Assembly: GCA_015067835.1 (NCBI GenBank)
Contig: SVLS01000021.1
Location: forward strand, 1-35,252
DNA length: 35,252 nt
Direction of reading: 5' to 3'
DNA from: Oscillospiraceae bacterium
GTDB lineage: Bacteria; Bacillota; Clostridia; Oscillospirales; Oscillospiraceae
Below the pieces are notes generated by a model that saw only the letters and a list, made by a program, of their open reading frames with translations, made no database searches and was not told the DNA's origin. Position 1 is the first letter of the stretch. The number at the start of each line of letters is the position of its first letter. The translations under genes were made by a program, and so were the position numbers. Below are positions 1-7,154 of this stretch, piece by piece.

Positions 1-430
1 TGCTGCTGTAATTCAGGTCGATAATGGGAAAGGTCAGAGGCAGGAGGAATAATAGCAGCCCCGTGATTTTGTTCATAACAGTATGAAGGGAGACGAGAGT
101 TTTGATACGAACATATCCCCATATCAAATTACCGATTTTGACCACTCCGATAACCGCGATCCAAACCCATAACCATTTTGAGATATGAATCATCGGGAGG
201 AATTTGGCCAAAGAAACGGACAGAAATACGAAGTCAGCAACCGTATCCAGCCTTGCGCCAAATTCGCTGGATGTGCCTGTCTTTCTGGCGATGGTGCCAT
301 CGATCATATCCGTGACGCCACAGAGAAGATATGTGGCATAGAATCCAGCACCCAATACAGGAAGGAACAGCAATAAAACACTGAACAAAATGCGGGAGGC
401 GGTGACGATGTTTGCGATGTGTTTCTTCAT
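1..430 (-). CDS. CDP-alcohol phosphatidyltransferase family protein, 3' end cut by the window
   Basis: This is a membrane enzyme that transfers a phosphatidyl group from a CDP-lipid to an alcohol in phospholipid synthesis. The family signature D-G-x2-A-R-x8-G-x3-D-x3-D is complete, from DGTIAR through GARLDTVAD, about 45-65 residues from the start. Hydrophobic segments flank it, as expected for an integral membrane enzyme. The start MKKHIAN is preferred because a GGAGGG site lies 12 bases upstream; the earlier in-frame ATG at 442 touches that site with no spacing. About 143 codons are visible and the C-terminus lies outside the window, so the alcohol substrate (glycerol phosphate, inositol or serine) cannot be assigned. 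It lies on the outer edge of the accessory region and may belong to it or to the core chromosome. Confidence 0.8.
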   Translation of the reverse strand, partial: MKKHIANIVTASRILFSVLLLFLPVLGAGFYATYLLCGVTDMIDGTIARKTGTSSEFGARLDTVADFVFLSVSLAKFLPMIHISKWLWVWIAVIGVVKIGNLIWGYVRIKTLVSLHTVMNKITGLLLFLLPLTFPIIDLNYSS

Positions 431-493
431 CCGGTTTACCATCCCTCCCTTGTCTTAAAAGCATTATATCGCATTTTTCTGGGTATCGCAACA

Positions 494-521
494 AAAAGCG
501 GATGCCGAAGCATCCGCTTTT
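494..521 (-). terminator. Rho-independent terminator after the MerR gene
   Basis: A perfect 12-bp stem (GCATCCGC core) closes on a four-base loop, and on the minus strand it is followed by a T run. It lies just past the stop of the MerR-family gene, between that gene and the phosphatidyltransferase gene. Confidence 0.75.
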
Positions 522-526
522 GCCGA

Positions 527-1258
527 TTATAAACGCGAAAGATAGATGTCAATGACTTGCTTGGCAAAGGCGCCTGTGCCCTCGCCGCCGACTTTGTCGA
601 TGTTTTCCGTCATACTGCCACCACCGGCGTAGCTTTCTGCCAAGCTCTTGAGGATCTGGGGCGTGCAGGTGTAAAAATGCTCCGTAAAGAACGCCTGCAG
701 CTCCTTCGCCCAGTTTTGTGCCGCTTCGCTGTCCGGCGCGCAGGGGCGTAGCTTGCCCAGATTTGCAAACAACTCCATCACCTGTGCGCCCAGGTCCTTT
801 TCCTGTTCCTTGGTGCGGCTTTTTTGCTTCTGCTCAAATTCCTTGTAGGCATCCGTCTTGCCATAGAGCACCTTGGCCTGCTGGCTGTATTCGTCTAATT
901 TCTTGGGGTCGAATCCTTCAAAATCCATGTATTTCACTCCTAACATTAACATTCCTCTTGCAAAACTGATTCGGTTTTGCAGCTTTTCTATTCGCTCCTG
1001 CATCAGCTTGATCTGGTGCTCCAAAACCCGGTTTCGGTCATAGTCCGGTGCGTCCAGAATGCTGCCGATCTCATGCAGGGACAAGCCCAGCTCCCGATAC
1101 ACCAGGATCATATAAAGCTTGTCCAAAGCCCCGTTGTCGTACAACCGATAGCCGGCCTCGGTTACCTCGGTGGGTTTCAGCAGGCCGATCTGATCGTAAT
1201 GGTGCAGCGTCCGCACGCTGACACCGGTACGCTTGCTCACTTGCGCAACCGTCATCAT
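527..1258 (-). CDS. MerR-family regulator with TipAS-like effector domain
   Basis: This is a transcription activator of the TipA type. The N-terminus is a MerR winged helix-turn-helix (TVAQVSKRTGVSVRTLHHYDQIGLL), followed by a dimerising coiled coil (about residues 75-110). The C-terminal half resembles the TipAS antibiotic-sensing domain (DEYSQQAKVLYGKTDAY, then the EHFYTC and GGSMTENID segments). The 243-residue length fits the family. Start choice: AGGAGGG lies 6 bases before the ATG at 1258; in-frame ATGs at 1264 and 1255 are alternatives. Its own promoter has the 19-bp spacer typical of MerR-activated promoters, with a dyad inside, so self-activation on ligand binding is likely. TipA-like proteins bind thiopeptide-like or other hydrophobic antibiotics; the ligand here is unknown. 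Confidence 0.9.
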   Translation of the reverse strand: MMTVAQVSKRTGVSVRTLHHYDQIGLLKPTEVTEAGYRLYDNGALDKLYMILVYRELGLSLHEIGSILDAPDYDRNRVLEHQIKLMQERIEKLQNRISFARGMLMLGVKYMDFEGFDPKKLDEYSQQAKVLYGKTDAYKEFEQKQKSRTKEQEKDLGAQVMELFANLGKLRPCAPDSEAAQNWAKELQAFFTEHFYTCTPQILKSLAESYAGGGSMTENIDKVGGEGTGAFAKQVIDIYLSRL

Positions 1259-1280
1259 ACGCATCCCTCCTCTTGACACT

Positions 1281-1311
1281 ATCATATACTATGACGTTAC
1301 GTTAGAGTCAA
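1281..1311 (-). promoter_or_regulatory. MerR-type promoter with 19-bp spacer and operator dyad
   Basis: On the minus strand a -35 TTGACT (1311-1306) and a -10 TATGAT (1286-1281) are separated by exactly 19 bp. The spacer carries an imperfect dyad, ACTATGACGT-T-ACGTTAGAGT on the plus strand (1288-1308, 8 of 10 positions symmetric). An overlong spacer with a central dyad is the hallmark of promoters that MerR proteins activate by DNA distortion. It directly precedes the MerR gene. Confidence 0.75.
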
Positions 1312-1318
1312 GAGATTT

Positions 1319-1744
1319 TTATAGATTGATCACAACTTTCTTTTGATGCCTGGCTTTTTCGGCGTATTGATATGCGCCGCCCCAGGAGTGGGTGATGTAG
1401 GTGACAACATAATCTGCCTGCCGGAGCATCCAGTTGTTGCGCCAAGAGATGGCGTAGTGTGGGTGGACGGACTCGATTCCCTCCGGGAGCATCGTATCGG
1501 AGTAGTCGTCGTATTCGGTCTTCTTTCCGGGCATATAGGCCAGCACAACCGCGTAATTGATCTTCGGATACTCTTGCTTTAATTTCTTCAGCTCGCTATG
1601 CACATAGGCATCAAACTGGCCTTGATGCCCCACATAGAACATATCCACATCGTGGTTGGTTATCAGGTCTACAAGCACCTTTCTTAACTTCGACTTTATC
1701 GTCTCCGGACAATCCCGGTGCCCCAAAAATGTACAATTCGCCAT
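1319..1744 (-). CDS. SLOG-family (DUF1273/YpsA-like) protein
   Basis: This 141-residue protein looks like a small SLOG-superfamily Rossmann protein. It opens with TFLGHRDC, then FYVGHQGQFDAYV (the GxxGxFD nucleotide-binding loop), a VVLAY strand, and a late WRNNWMLRQADYVVTY segment followed by WGGAYQYAEKA. SLOG proteins bind nucleotides or nucleotide-derived ligands, and many sit in defence or stress loci; the ligand here is unknown. The start MANCTFLG is chosen because an AAGGGTGA site lies 6-7 bases upstream; a longer reading frame to 1786 has no such site. The gene is divergent from the XRE regulator and shares its 120-bp upstream region with two nested inverted repeats. Confidence 0.75.
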   Translation of the reverse strand: MANCTFLGHRDCPETIKSKLRKVLVDLITNHDVDMFYVGHQGQFDAYVHSELKKLKQEYPKINYAVVLAYMPGKKTEYDDYSDTMLPEGIESVHPHYAISWRNNWMLRQADYVVTYITHSWGGAYQYAEKARHQKKVVINL

Positions 1745-1766
1745 AATATCACCCTTTACGCAAAAG

Positions 1767-1852
1767 TTGACCAGTATCACGGACAATATTTTGCATCAGT
1801 ATAGCATAACATAATGGTAGTTTGCAACCAATACTGGTCAAGAATGCTATAC
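1767..1852. promoter_or_regulatory. Divergent control region with two nested inverted repeats
   Basis: Two separate inverted repeats lie between the SLOG and XRE genes. One has perfect 11-bp arms, TTGACCAGTAT (1767-1777) and ATACTGGTCAA (1831-1841). The other has perfect 9-bp arms, GTATAGCAT (1799-1807) and ATGCTATAC (1844-1852). A palindromic TTGCAA (1822-1827) can serve as -35 in both directions: rightward to TGCTAT at 1845-1850 (17-bp spacer) and leftward to TATACT at 1803-1798 (18-bp spacer). The repeats overlap both -10 elements, which suits binding by the adjacent XRE regulator. Confidence 0.5.
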
Positions 1853-1864
1853 GAGGTATGAAAT

Positions 1865-2119
1865 ATGGAACAGAAAATTCGTAGAGATCTCAATATGGGT
1901 GACAACCTGAGGCGCCTGCGCAGTGATGCCGGTTTATCCCAAGAGAAGCTTTGCGCCGAACTGCAGCGTCGTGGTTGTGATATTGGACGGACCACCTATG
2001 CTAAATATGAAGCTGGTGAGCTCAATATCCGCGCCAGTGTAATTATAGAACTGCGCAAAATCTATAAGTGTTCCTACGACGAGTTTTTTGTCGGTCTAGA
2101 AGAAATCAGTAACGCTTAA
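1865..2119 (+). CDS. XRE-family (Cro/CI-type) transcription regulator
   Basis: This is an 84-residue single-domain DNA-binding protein. The helix-turn-helix runs LRRLRSDAGLSQEKLCAELQ, then TTYAKYEAGELN and ASVIIELRKIY, filling almost the whole protein. Small XRE proteins beside methyltransferase genes often act as controller (C) proteins that time expression of modification genes. The GAGG site at 1853-1856 supports the ATG at 1865. The methyltransferase gene starts 12 bases after the stop, so the two are probably co-transcribed. The upstream inverted repeats are its likely operators, controlling both this operon and the divergent SLOG gene. Confidence 0.85.
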   Translation: MEQKIRRDLNMGDNLRRLRSDAGLSQEKLCAELQRRGCDIGRTTYAKYEAGELNIRASVIIELRKIYKCSYDEFFVGLEEISNA

Positions 2120-2131
2120 GGGTGATACAAA

Positions 2132-3046
2132 ATGCATATATACAAAAGATTTAAGGAAAGCAACACCGTTACCCTTTACAACGGTGATTGCTTGAATTTA
2201 TTAAAAAAACTCCCCAGCGAATCTGTTGATCTAGTAGTCACATCACCTCCTTATTGTATTGGAAAAGCTTATGAGGATCCTCATAATGATATACAAACAT
2301 TTCGCAAACAGCATACCAAAATTTTTAAGGAACTTTATCGCGTTGTAAAAGTTGGCGGCAGTATTTGTTGGCAAACAGGATACCATATTTCAGACAAATG
2401 TGTTATCCCGCTTGACTACATTGTATATGACATATTTACCACTTTAAGTGCTAAAAAAGAGCATCCCCTTACATTGCGCAATCGTATTATCTGGACATTT
2501 GGGCATGGCCTGAATAGCACCAAACGATTCAGTGGTCGTCATGAAACGATTTTGTGGTTCACAAAGGGTGACCAAACTGTTTTCAATTTGGACGGCGTTC
2601 GTGTCCCTCAAAAATACCCCGGCAAGCGTTCGTATCGTGGTCCAAACAAGGGGCAGCTAAGTGGAAACCCCCTTGGTAAGAATCCATCTGATATTTGGGA
2701 CATTCCAAATGTTAAAGCGAAACATGTGGAAAAGACAGATCATCCATGCCAATTCCCTGTGGCCATTCCTATGCGATTAATCAAAGCACTGACTAATCCA
2801 GGTGATTTAGTATTAGATCCTTTTATGGGTTCTGGAACAACCGGTGTTGCCGCATTGCTTGAGGGGAGACGTTTCGTTGGTGCGGAACTCATGCAAGAGT
2901 ACTACGATATCTCTGTTGAACGGTTAAAAGACACAGCTAACGGAGATGTAAAAATTCGTGAAGACAAGCCAGTAACGGAGCCAAATCCAAATACTGCAGT
3001 TGCAAAACTGCCCGATGAGTTTAAAAAGGCTCGGGAGGAAAACTAA
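2132..3046 (+). CDS. Beta-class DNA (cytosine-N4 or adenine-N6) methyltransferase
   Basis: This enzyme methylates DNA using S-adenosylmethionine. The catalytic motif IV, TSPPY, is at residues 37-41, and the SAM-binding motif I, DPFMGSGTT, is near the C-terminus at 229-237. This order defines the beta class; the SPPY form is common in N4-cytosine enzymes but does not settle the modified base. The middle holds the FSGRHETILWFTKGD segment and a target-recognition stretch. The length (304 residues) is normal for a stand-alone type II-like enzyme. AGGGTGA lies upstream of the ATG. Its stop overlaps the next start by one base (TAATG), so it is translationally coupled to the DGQHR protein, which suggests one functional unit. 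It is AT-rich and probably horizontally acquired. Confidence 0.92.
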   Translation: MHIYKRFKESNTVTLYNGDCLNLLKKLPSESVDLVVTSPPYCIGKAYEDPHNDIQTFRKQHTKIFKELYRVVKVGGSICWQTGYHISDKCVIPLDYIVYDIFTTLSAKKEHPLTLRNRIIWTFGHGLNSTKRFSGRHETILWFTKGDQTVFNLDGVRVPQKYPGKRSYRGPNKGQLSGNPLGKNPSDIWDIPNVKAKHVEKTDHPCQFPVAIPMRLIKALTNPGDLVLDPFMGSGTTGVAALLEGRRFVGAELMQEYYDISVERLKDTANGDVKIREDKPVTEPNPNTAVAKLPDEFKKAREEN

Positions 3047-4788
3047 TGGCAAAGACAAAGAAGAAAAAGAAAATTGTCCCCACAGAAGAACAGCTGCAAA
3101 AAAGAGAGAAAGCAAAATTTAAGCGAAGAATCAGAGGCGTTTTCTCCGGAGCAGGTTTTACATATGTTCCAACAAACGATCACGAAATGTACATAGGGCA
3201 CAGAAGAATTGAGGTAGATTCTCTGTTCATCTACGAGAACATCTGGTTGGTTTGTGAAGATACTATCCAGAAAACAAACATTAAGGACCATATCAGAACC
3301 AAGAATGAAGCTATTGGTGAAATCAAAGCAAATTTCTCCGATTTTGTAGCCAAGCTGTGCGAACTGTTTCCGGAACAAAGTAGCCTGTTTAAAAACTATA
3401 ACGAAGATAGAATTCAGCTATTTGGATTGTATATCCCTCTTAACGACCCATTATTAACCGCTGATGATTATATCTTGTTTAGTAATTTAAGATTTGTCCT
3501 TCCGCAAACATTCAACTACTTCAAATGGATTGTCGATTGCATTAAGCACTCAGCACGCAACGAGATTTTTCGTTTTCTCGGCTTGAAGAGTAATCAGATT
3601 GGTAAAAAATCTAGCGGTAGCGGAACGCAGCAGAGTATTACTGCTCCTATTATTTATCCTCGAGAATTTACTGGAATTAAAGAGAAAGTACGCATTGTTT
3701 CTTTTATGATGTCTGCCGAAGATCTTCTAAACACCTGCTTTGTACTAAGAAAAGATAATTGGGAAGATTCTATATGGCTCTATCAAAGATTAATCAAAAA
3801 GGGCAAGATTAAAAAGATCCGTGAGTTTTTGGAAAGAAAAGGCGAAGCCTTCTACAATAACATTATCGTTTCTTTGCCTGACGAAGTGTTGTTCAAGGAC
3901 AGCAGCGGCCGATATGTCACTATCGATAAAATTAACGACCTGGAGGATAATTGCGAACTAATTCTCCCGAAAGAAATGAATACTATTTGCGTAATTGATG
4001 GACAACATCGTATATTTGCGCATTATGAGAGCGGAATCGATTCGAAACAAGAGCGGAGAATAGCCGAATTACGGCAGCAACTTCACTTGCTGGTCACCGG
4101 TCTTGTTTTTGAGAAAGATGTCAAACCGGAGGCTCGGGCGCGTATTCAGAGTGAGATATTCCACGACATTAACTCCAATGCAACAGCTGTTCCTCGGACA
4201 GTTCTAACACAAATCAAACGAATCAAAAACCCCATTGACGATGAGAGCATAGCGCAATCCGTTGTTGAGCTACTCAACAAAGAAGGTATTTTTCGCAATA
4301 TGCTTCAAATCTCCTCGTTGGACCCTGGAAAGATAAAAACCGCATCGATTGTGCGTTTTGCTCTGCGCTATCTTGTAACGGTCTCTCCTGCCGAAGGGAA
4401 ACAAAGTTTGTTTACATATTGGCCGGGAGATAAAGATGCATTATTATCTGTTGATAACGCAGCACTCCAAGACTATGTGAAATTCTGTGCTACAACATTA
4501 CGGGCGTATTTTGGTGCAATCTGCAAACACCAGAAAAAATATTGGGATGATCCAAACTCCAAACTATTGTCTGTTATATCTCTAAATGGTTTTATCATTG
4601 CATTAACCCGGCAATTGAGTATTAACGGAGTAAAGGAATTTGAATTTTATGACCAAGTCTTTGCAGGGTGGGAGTTTGATTTCTCCAACGAAAAGTTTCC
4701 TTATACATCGAGTCAATACCGTAAATTTTCGACTCGTATTCTTGAAGAAGCCTTTGGTATCGATCACAATGTAGTTGAGTCAATCTAA
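3046..4788 (+). CDS. DGQHR-domain (DndB-like) protein with nuclease-like N-terminal domain
   Basis: This is a 580-residue protein of uncertain activity. The signature DGQHR is at residues 318-322 inside the context CVIDGQHRIFAHY; this motif defines a family that includes DndB, the repressor-like factor of DNA phosphorothioation. The N-terminal 100 residues resemble a PD-(D/E)XK fold: IEVD (D58), then the strand IWLVCEDT (E71, D72) where a classical enzyme would have E-x-K. The Lys is replaced by Thr, so cleavage activity is doubtful. The C-terminal part is mostly helical. It is coupled by a one-base overlap to the methyltransferase, with GGGAGGAAA upstream, and ends at a strong terminator. 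No other dnd genes are seen in the window. The role could be a restriction partner or a regulator of modification. Confidence 0.8.
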   Translation: MAKTKKKKKIVPTEEQLQKREKAKFKRRIRGVFSGAGFTYVPTNDHEMYIGHRRIEVDSLFIYENIWLVCEDTIQKTNIKDHIRTKNEAIGEIKANFSDFVAKLCELFPEQSSLFKNYNEDRIQLFGLYIPLNDPLLTADDYILFSNLRFVLPQTFNYFKWIVDCIKHSARNEIFRFLGLKSNQIGKKSSGSGTQQSITAPIIYPREFTGIKEKVRIVSFMMSAEDLLNTCFVLRKDNWEDSIWLYQRLIKKGKIKKIREFLERKGEAFYNNIIVSLPDEVLFKDSSGRYVTIDKINDLEDNCELILPKEMNTICVIDGQHRIFAHYESGIDSKQERRIAELRQQLHLLVTGLVFEKDVKPEARARIQSEIFHDINSNATAVPRTVLTQIKRIKNPIDDESIAQSVVELLNKEGIFRNMLQISSLDPGKIKTASIVRFALRYLVTVSPAEGKQSLFTYWPGDKDALLSVDNAALQDYVKFCATTLRAYFGAICKHQKKYWDDPNSKLLSVISLNGFIIALTRQLSINGVKEFEFYDQVFAGWEFDFSNEKFPYTSSQYRKFSTRILEEAFGIDHNVVESI

Positions 4789-4792
4789 ACAA

Positions 4793-4833
4793 GACGGCTA
4801 CCTGCCTAATTAGCACGGTAGCCGTCATTTTTT
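4793..4833 (+). terminator. Terminator of the XRE-methyltransferase-DGQHR operon
   Basis: A perfect 10-bp stem, GACGGCTACC (4793-4802) with GGTAGCCGTC (4817-4826), is followed by ATTTTTT. It lies 5 bases after the DGQHR stop. The end of the convergent small gene falls inside its loop. Confidence 0.85.
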
Positions 4834-5048
4834 CTAACTCTAAAAACATATGCTATTGGACAAAATTCAAGTTTAATCTTTAGTTCTTGAAAAACGTCTT
4901 CTATTAAATGCTCAGCATATTCGTCCAATGATAGGTTTCTCGCGATGTCATTTGCAATTCTTTCAACATCTTCAAACTTGTTTTCTGGAATGCTTCCACG
5001 AAAGTACAAAGTCTTTCCGCATAATGAAAAGGCGAATAACCTTGTCAT
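4806..5048 (-). CDS. Small conserved-looking protein of unknown function
   Basis: I do not recognise this 80-residue protein. It reads MTRLFAFSLCGKTLYFRG, then an acidic helical stretch (NKFEDVERIANDIARNLSLDEYAEHLIEDVF) and a basic end (VFRVRKNDGYRAN). The reading frame is compositionally protein-like, with alternating strand and helix patterns, and is convergent with the DGQHR gene. A G-rich run about 8 bases before the ATG at 5048 favours that start over the ATG at 5072, which lacks a ribosome site. No signal peptide or membrane segment is visible. It could be a small accessory protein of the island or a chance frame. Confidence 0.5.
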   Translation of the reverse strand: MTRLFAFSLCGKTLYFRGSIPENKFEDVERIANDIARNLSLDEYAEHLIEDVFQELKIKLEFCPIAYVFRVRKNDGYRAN

Positions 5049-5122
5049 ACCCAAATCCCCCCACTTCACCATATGATACTATAAGTTTATCTTCACAATC
5101 CTTGGTTTATTCTCAGTATTTA

Positions 5123-5152
5123 GGGCCGCCCGGGAAACCGGACGGCCCTTTG
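5123..5152 (-). terminator. GC-rich terminator hairpin, left copy
   Basis: Stem GGGCCGCCCGG (5123-5133) pairs with CCGGACGGCCC (5138-5148), with one G-T wobble. The same kind of hairpin, followed by the same tttgcgttggg text, occurs at 14,156-14,181 after the intact homologue of the adjacent pseudogene. Confidence 0.6.
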
Positions 5153-5165
5153 CGTTGGGGGTGAG

Positions 5166-5300
5166 TTAATTATTTAGTCCGTGGGAAAGGCGGTGGGCGA
5201 GTTTGAGGGCGGCGATGAAGCCAGCTTGCTGGTGTGGGCAGCGGAGGTCATAGACAGGGTTGATGATCTAGTCTTTTTCTTTGATGCTTTTACCAGTTGT
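5166..5300 (-). pseudogene. Decayed 3' fragment of a paralogue of the gene at 14,197-14,505
   Basis: Read on the minus strand, this stretch gives SIKEKD, an in-frame TAG stop, then HQQAGFIAALKLAHRLSHGLNN and a stop. The intact gene at 14,197 ends TLKEKDEV ... HQQTGFVDGLRLGLKLSQELNT. The match covers only the C-terminal third, includes the same downstream terminator, and stops near 5,300. With the internal stop and no 5' part, this is a dead fragment. It marks a duplication whose two copies flank the 5.3-14.1 kb block. Nucleotide identity is only moderate, so the duplication is old or the copies come from different paralogues. Confidence 0.7.
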
Positions 5301-5310
5301 GCTCTAAGCT

Positions 5311-5352
5311 GCAATTGCTATATCATTAGAGTATACCCTAATGATAGATTGC
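5311..5352. repeat. Large dyad centred on GTATAC
   Basis: Perfect 9-bp arms TATCATTAG (5321-5329) and CTAATGATA (5338-5346) share their centre with the palindrome GTATAC (5331-5336). Outer GCAAT/ATTGC arms extend it approximately to 5311 and 5352. It lies just outside the decayed fragment and upstream of the promoter at 5426. It could be an operator or a recombination site for the resolvase encoded 1.2 kb downstream. The surrounding 5,049-5,480 spacer holds only this dyad, the terminator, the pseudogene fragment and the promoter. Confidence 0.5.
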
Positions 5353-5425
5353 AACACCATCGTTTTTTGTGTCACACAATTTCGCTTTCATATTTTGAAA
5401 CATTTCATTTTTCAATCACACCCTA

Positions 5426-5454
5426 TTGCCACATCTCATTAAAAGCGGTATAAT
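5426..5454 (+). promoter_or_regulatory. Sigma-A-type promoter of the DUF5677-to-STAND gene run
   Basis: TTGCCA (5426-5431) and a perfect TATAAT (5449-5454) are separated by 17 bp, 26 bases before the ATG of the first gene. No equally good promoter was seen in the short gaps between the following three genes. Confidence 0.75.
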
Positions 5455-5480
5455 AGTGCTGAACTTATTGGAGGTGTGCT

Positions 5481-6530
5481 ATGGATAATTTTGATACAAA
5501 AAACGAACACAATGAATTTACCTCCCATACTGATAGAGGCGCTGATTGGGTTCGCCAAACAGTACAGAATACATTGTTAAAGGCATTAGTCAATAAAGCC
5601 GAAGAGAATAATCTTTCGGAAGATGAAGCTATCAACCTAATAACAGATGCTTTAGAAAGTGGGGTTGTTGAAGAAGCGTATTCAGATTTAATCAACACAC
5701 TATCTAATGCCCTGTCGGAATCTATGGAGAATACAATGTATGAACACGTGCTAGAATCACGTGCTTATACTGCAGAGTTCCTCGCAAGGCAAGAACAAAA
5801 ATGGGGAAAAGCATTTGTTGCTTCTGAAGCCTTATATTTATGTATTCTTGAAGCAACAGATAATTATAGCACCTTTGTTGTAGCTGAGTATGCAGGAGAA
5901 GAAAATTATACATACTTTGCACTAAAGAACCTTCATGGGCGTGCATTACAAATATATAAGGAAATACTATGCCTTAATCAAAACGGCTTTGCAGATGGAG
6001 CACTTGCGCGTTGGCGTTCTTTATATGAATTGAGTGTAGTTGCCTGTTTTATTAACAAATTTGGAGAGCCTGTGGCACAAGCCTATACAAATAGCGTCGA
6101 TAGCAACGGGGCAAATGAATGGGCTCGTATCGCACCTTGCTTTGCAAGCAAAAAACCGAAGGAAAAGATTACACTACAGGAGCTAATTGACAATAGTGAT
6201 ATTCACGAAGCTTGGAGAAATGAATATAAATTCTCAAACTTATTTGTACATAGTTCCGCTGATGCAACATTTTATCGTCTTGGTACACAAGGTAGCTCTC
6301 ACGCAATTCCTGTAGGCCATACCGATTGGGGAATGTCTTTACCTGCAACTCACGCCGCTTATTCTTTAGTCCTCATCACTGTTGAACTATTTAATATTTA
6401 TCCACATGGAGATAGTATTGCAGCGGCAAACACATTTTTCTCTTGGCTTGACCGTATTGGGGAGTTCTATAAGGATGTTGAGGATCAATGTTTCTCAGAT
6501 ATCAATATTTCTGATTCCGAGAATTCTTAA
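5481..6530 (+). CDS. DUF5677-like (possible HEPN-related) helical protein
   Basis: This 349-residue protein is almost wholly helical, with no signal peptide or membrane segment. The central part, LKNLHGRALQIYKEILCLNQNGFADGALARWRSLYELSVVACFINKFG, resembles DUF5677, in which an R-S-L-Y-E helix is conserved. A later NEYKFSNLFVHSSADATF segment supplies a conserved-looking His. Relation to HEPN nucleases is possible but I cannot see a clear R-x4-6-H motif. The start is supported by GGAGGT 7 bases upstream and a strong promoter. It is the first gene of the run leading to the resolvase, the membrane protein and the STAND-nuclease, so a role in that defence-like unit is inferred from position only. 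Confidence 0.7.
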   Translation: MDNFDTKNEHNEFTSHTDRGADWVRQTVQNTLLKALVNKAEENNLSEDEAINLITDALESGVVEEAYSDLINTLSNALSESMENTMYEHVLESRAYTAEFLARQEQKWGKAFVASEALYLCILEATDNYSTFVVAEYAGEENYTYFALKNLHGRALQIYKEILCLNQNGFADGALARWRSLYELSVVACFINKFGEPVAQAYTNSVDSNGANEWARIAPCFASKKPKEKITLQELIDNSDIHEAWRNEYKFSNLFVHSSADATFYRLGTQGSSHAIPVGHTDWGMSLPATHAAYSLVLITVELFNIYPHGDSIAAANTFFSWLDRIGEFYKDVEDQCFSDINISDSENS

Positions 6531-6553
6531 AACTAGGATGGAGGTTATCGATT

Positions 6554-7114
6554 ATGCGTGTCGGCTATGTCCGCTGCTCTACTGCTGAGCAAAACGAAGC
6601 AAGGCAGCTAAAAATGATGGATGATCAAGATGTTGAAAAAGTATTCCTCGACAAGGCTAGTGGTAAAAATACAGACCGGCCAGAATTCAAGGCCATGATG
6701 GCCTTCGTCCGTTCCGGTGACACGGTAATCGTAGAGAGCATCTCCAGGATTGCCAGAAACACCAGAGATCTGCTGACCGTCATTTCCAGTCTGACCGAGA
6801 AGGGTGTGGAGTTTGTCAGTCTGAAGGAAAACATTGATACCACCACTCCCCACGGCCGATTTATGCTCACCGTCTTCGGTGCCTTGGCAGAACTGGAACG
6901 GGAAAGCATTCTGGAACGTCAGCGTGAAGGCATCGAAATCGCAAAGGCCGAAGGAAAGTATAAGGGTCGCAAGCCAGTCACTATTAACAAAACCAAATTC
7001 CGTGCTGTCTGTACTCGTTGGCGAGCCGGTGAAATTACTGCGACTGCTGCAATGCAGGAAGTCGGGCTAAAACCTAACACTTTTTACCGAAGAGTAAAGG
7101 ATTTAGGACTATAA
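6554..7114 (+). CDS. Serine recombinase (resolvase/invertase type)
   Basis: This is a site-specific DNA recombinase of the small serine family, 186 residues, the usual length for Tn3-type resolvases and invertases. The N-terminal catalytic domain begins MRVGYVRCSTAEQN with nucleophile Ser9. The SRIARNTRDLL segment carries the conserved arginines, and HGRFMLTVFGALAELERE leads into the long E helix. The C-terminus, TAAMQEVGLKPNTFYRRVKDLG, is a helix-turn-helix for site binding. All key residues visible are intact, so it is probably active. GGAGG lies 9 bases before the ATG. It lies 24 bases after the DUF5677-like gene and 41 before the membrane protein gene. No transposase is nearby, so it may serve the island or a local inversion. 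Confidence 0.95.
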   Translation: MRVGYVRCSTAEQNEARQLKMMDDQDVEKVFLDKASGKNTDRPEFKAMMAFVRSGDTVIVESISRIARNTRDLLTVISSLTEKGVEFVSLKENIDTTTPHGRFMLTVFGALAELERESILERQREGIEIAKAEGKYKGRKPVTINKTKFRAVCTRWRAGEITATAAMQEVGLKPNTFYRRVKDLGL

Positions 7115-7154
7115 CTCTAATAGAATTATCAAAAGAACATAGAGGAGAACATTT

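Noticed and set aside
3046..4788. A full dnd phosphorothioation system
   Set aside because: Only the DGQHR (DndB-like) part is present. No DndA, C, D, E or F/G/H-like genes are nearby in the window.
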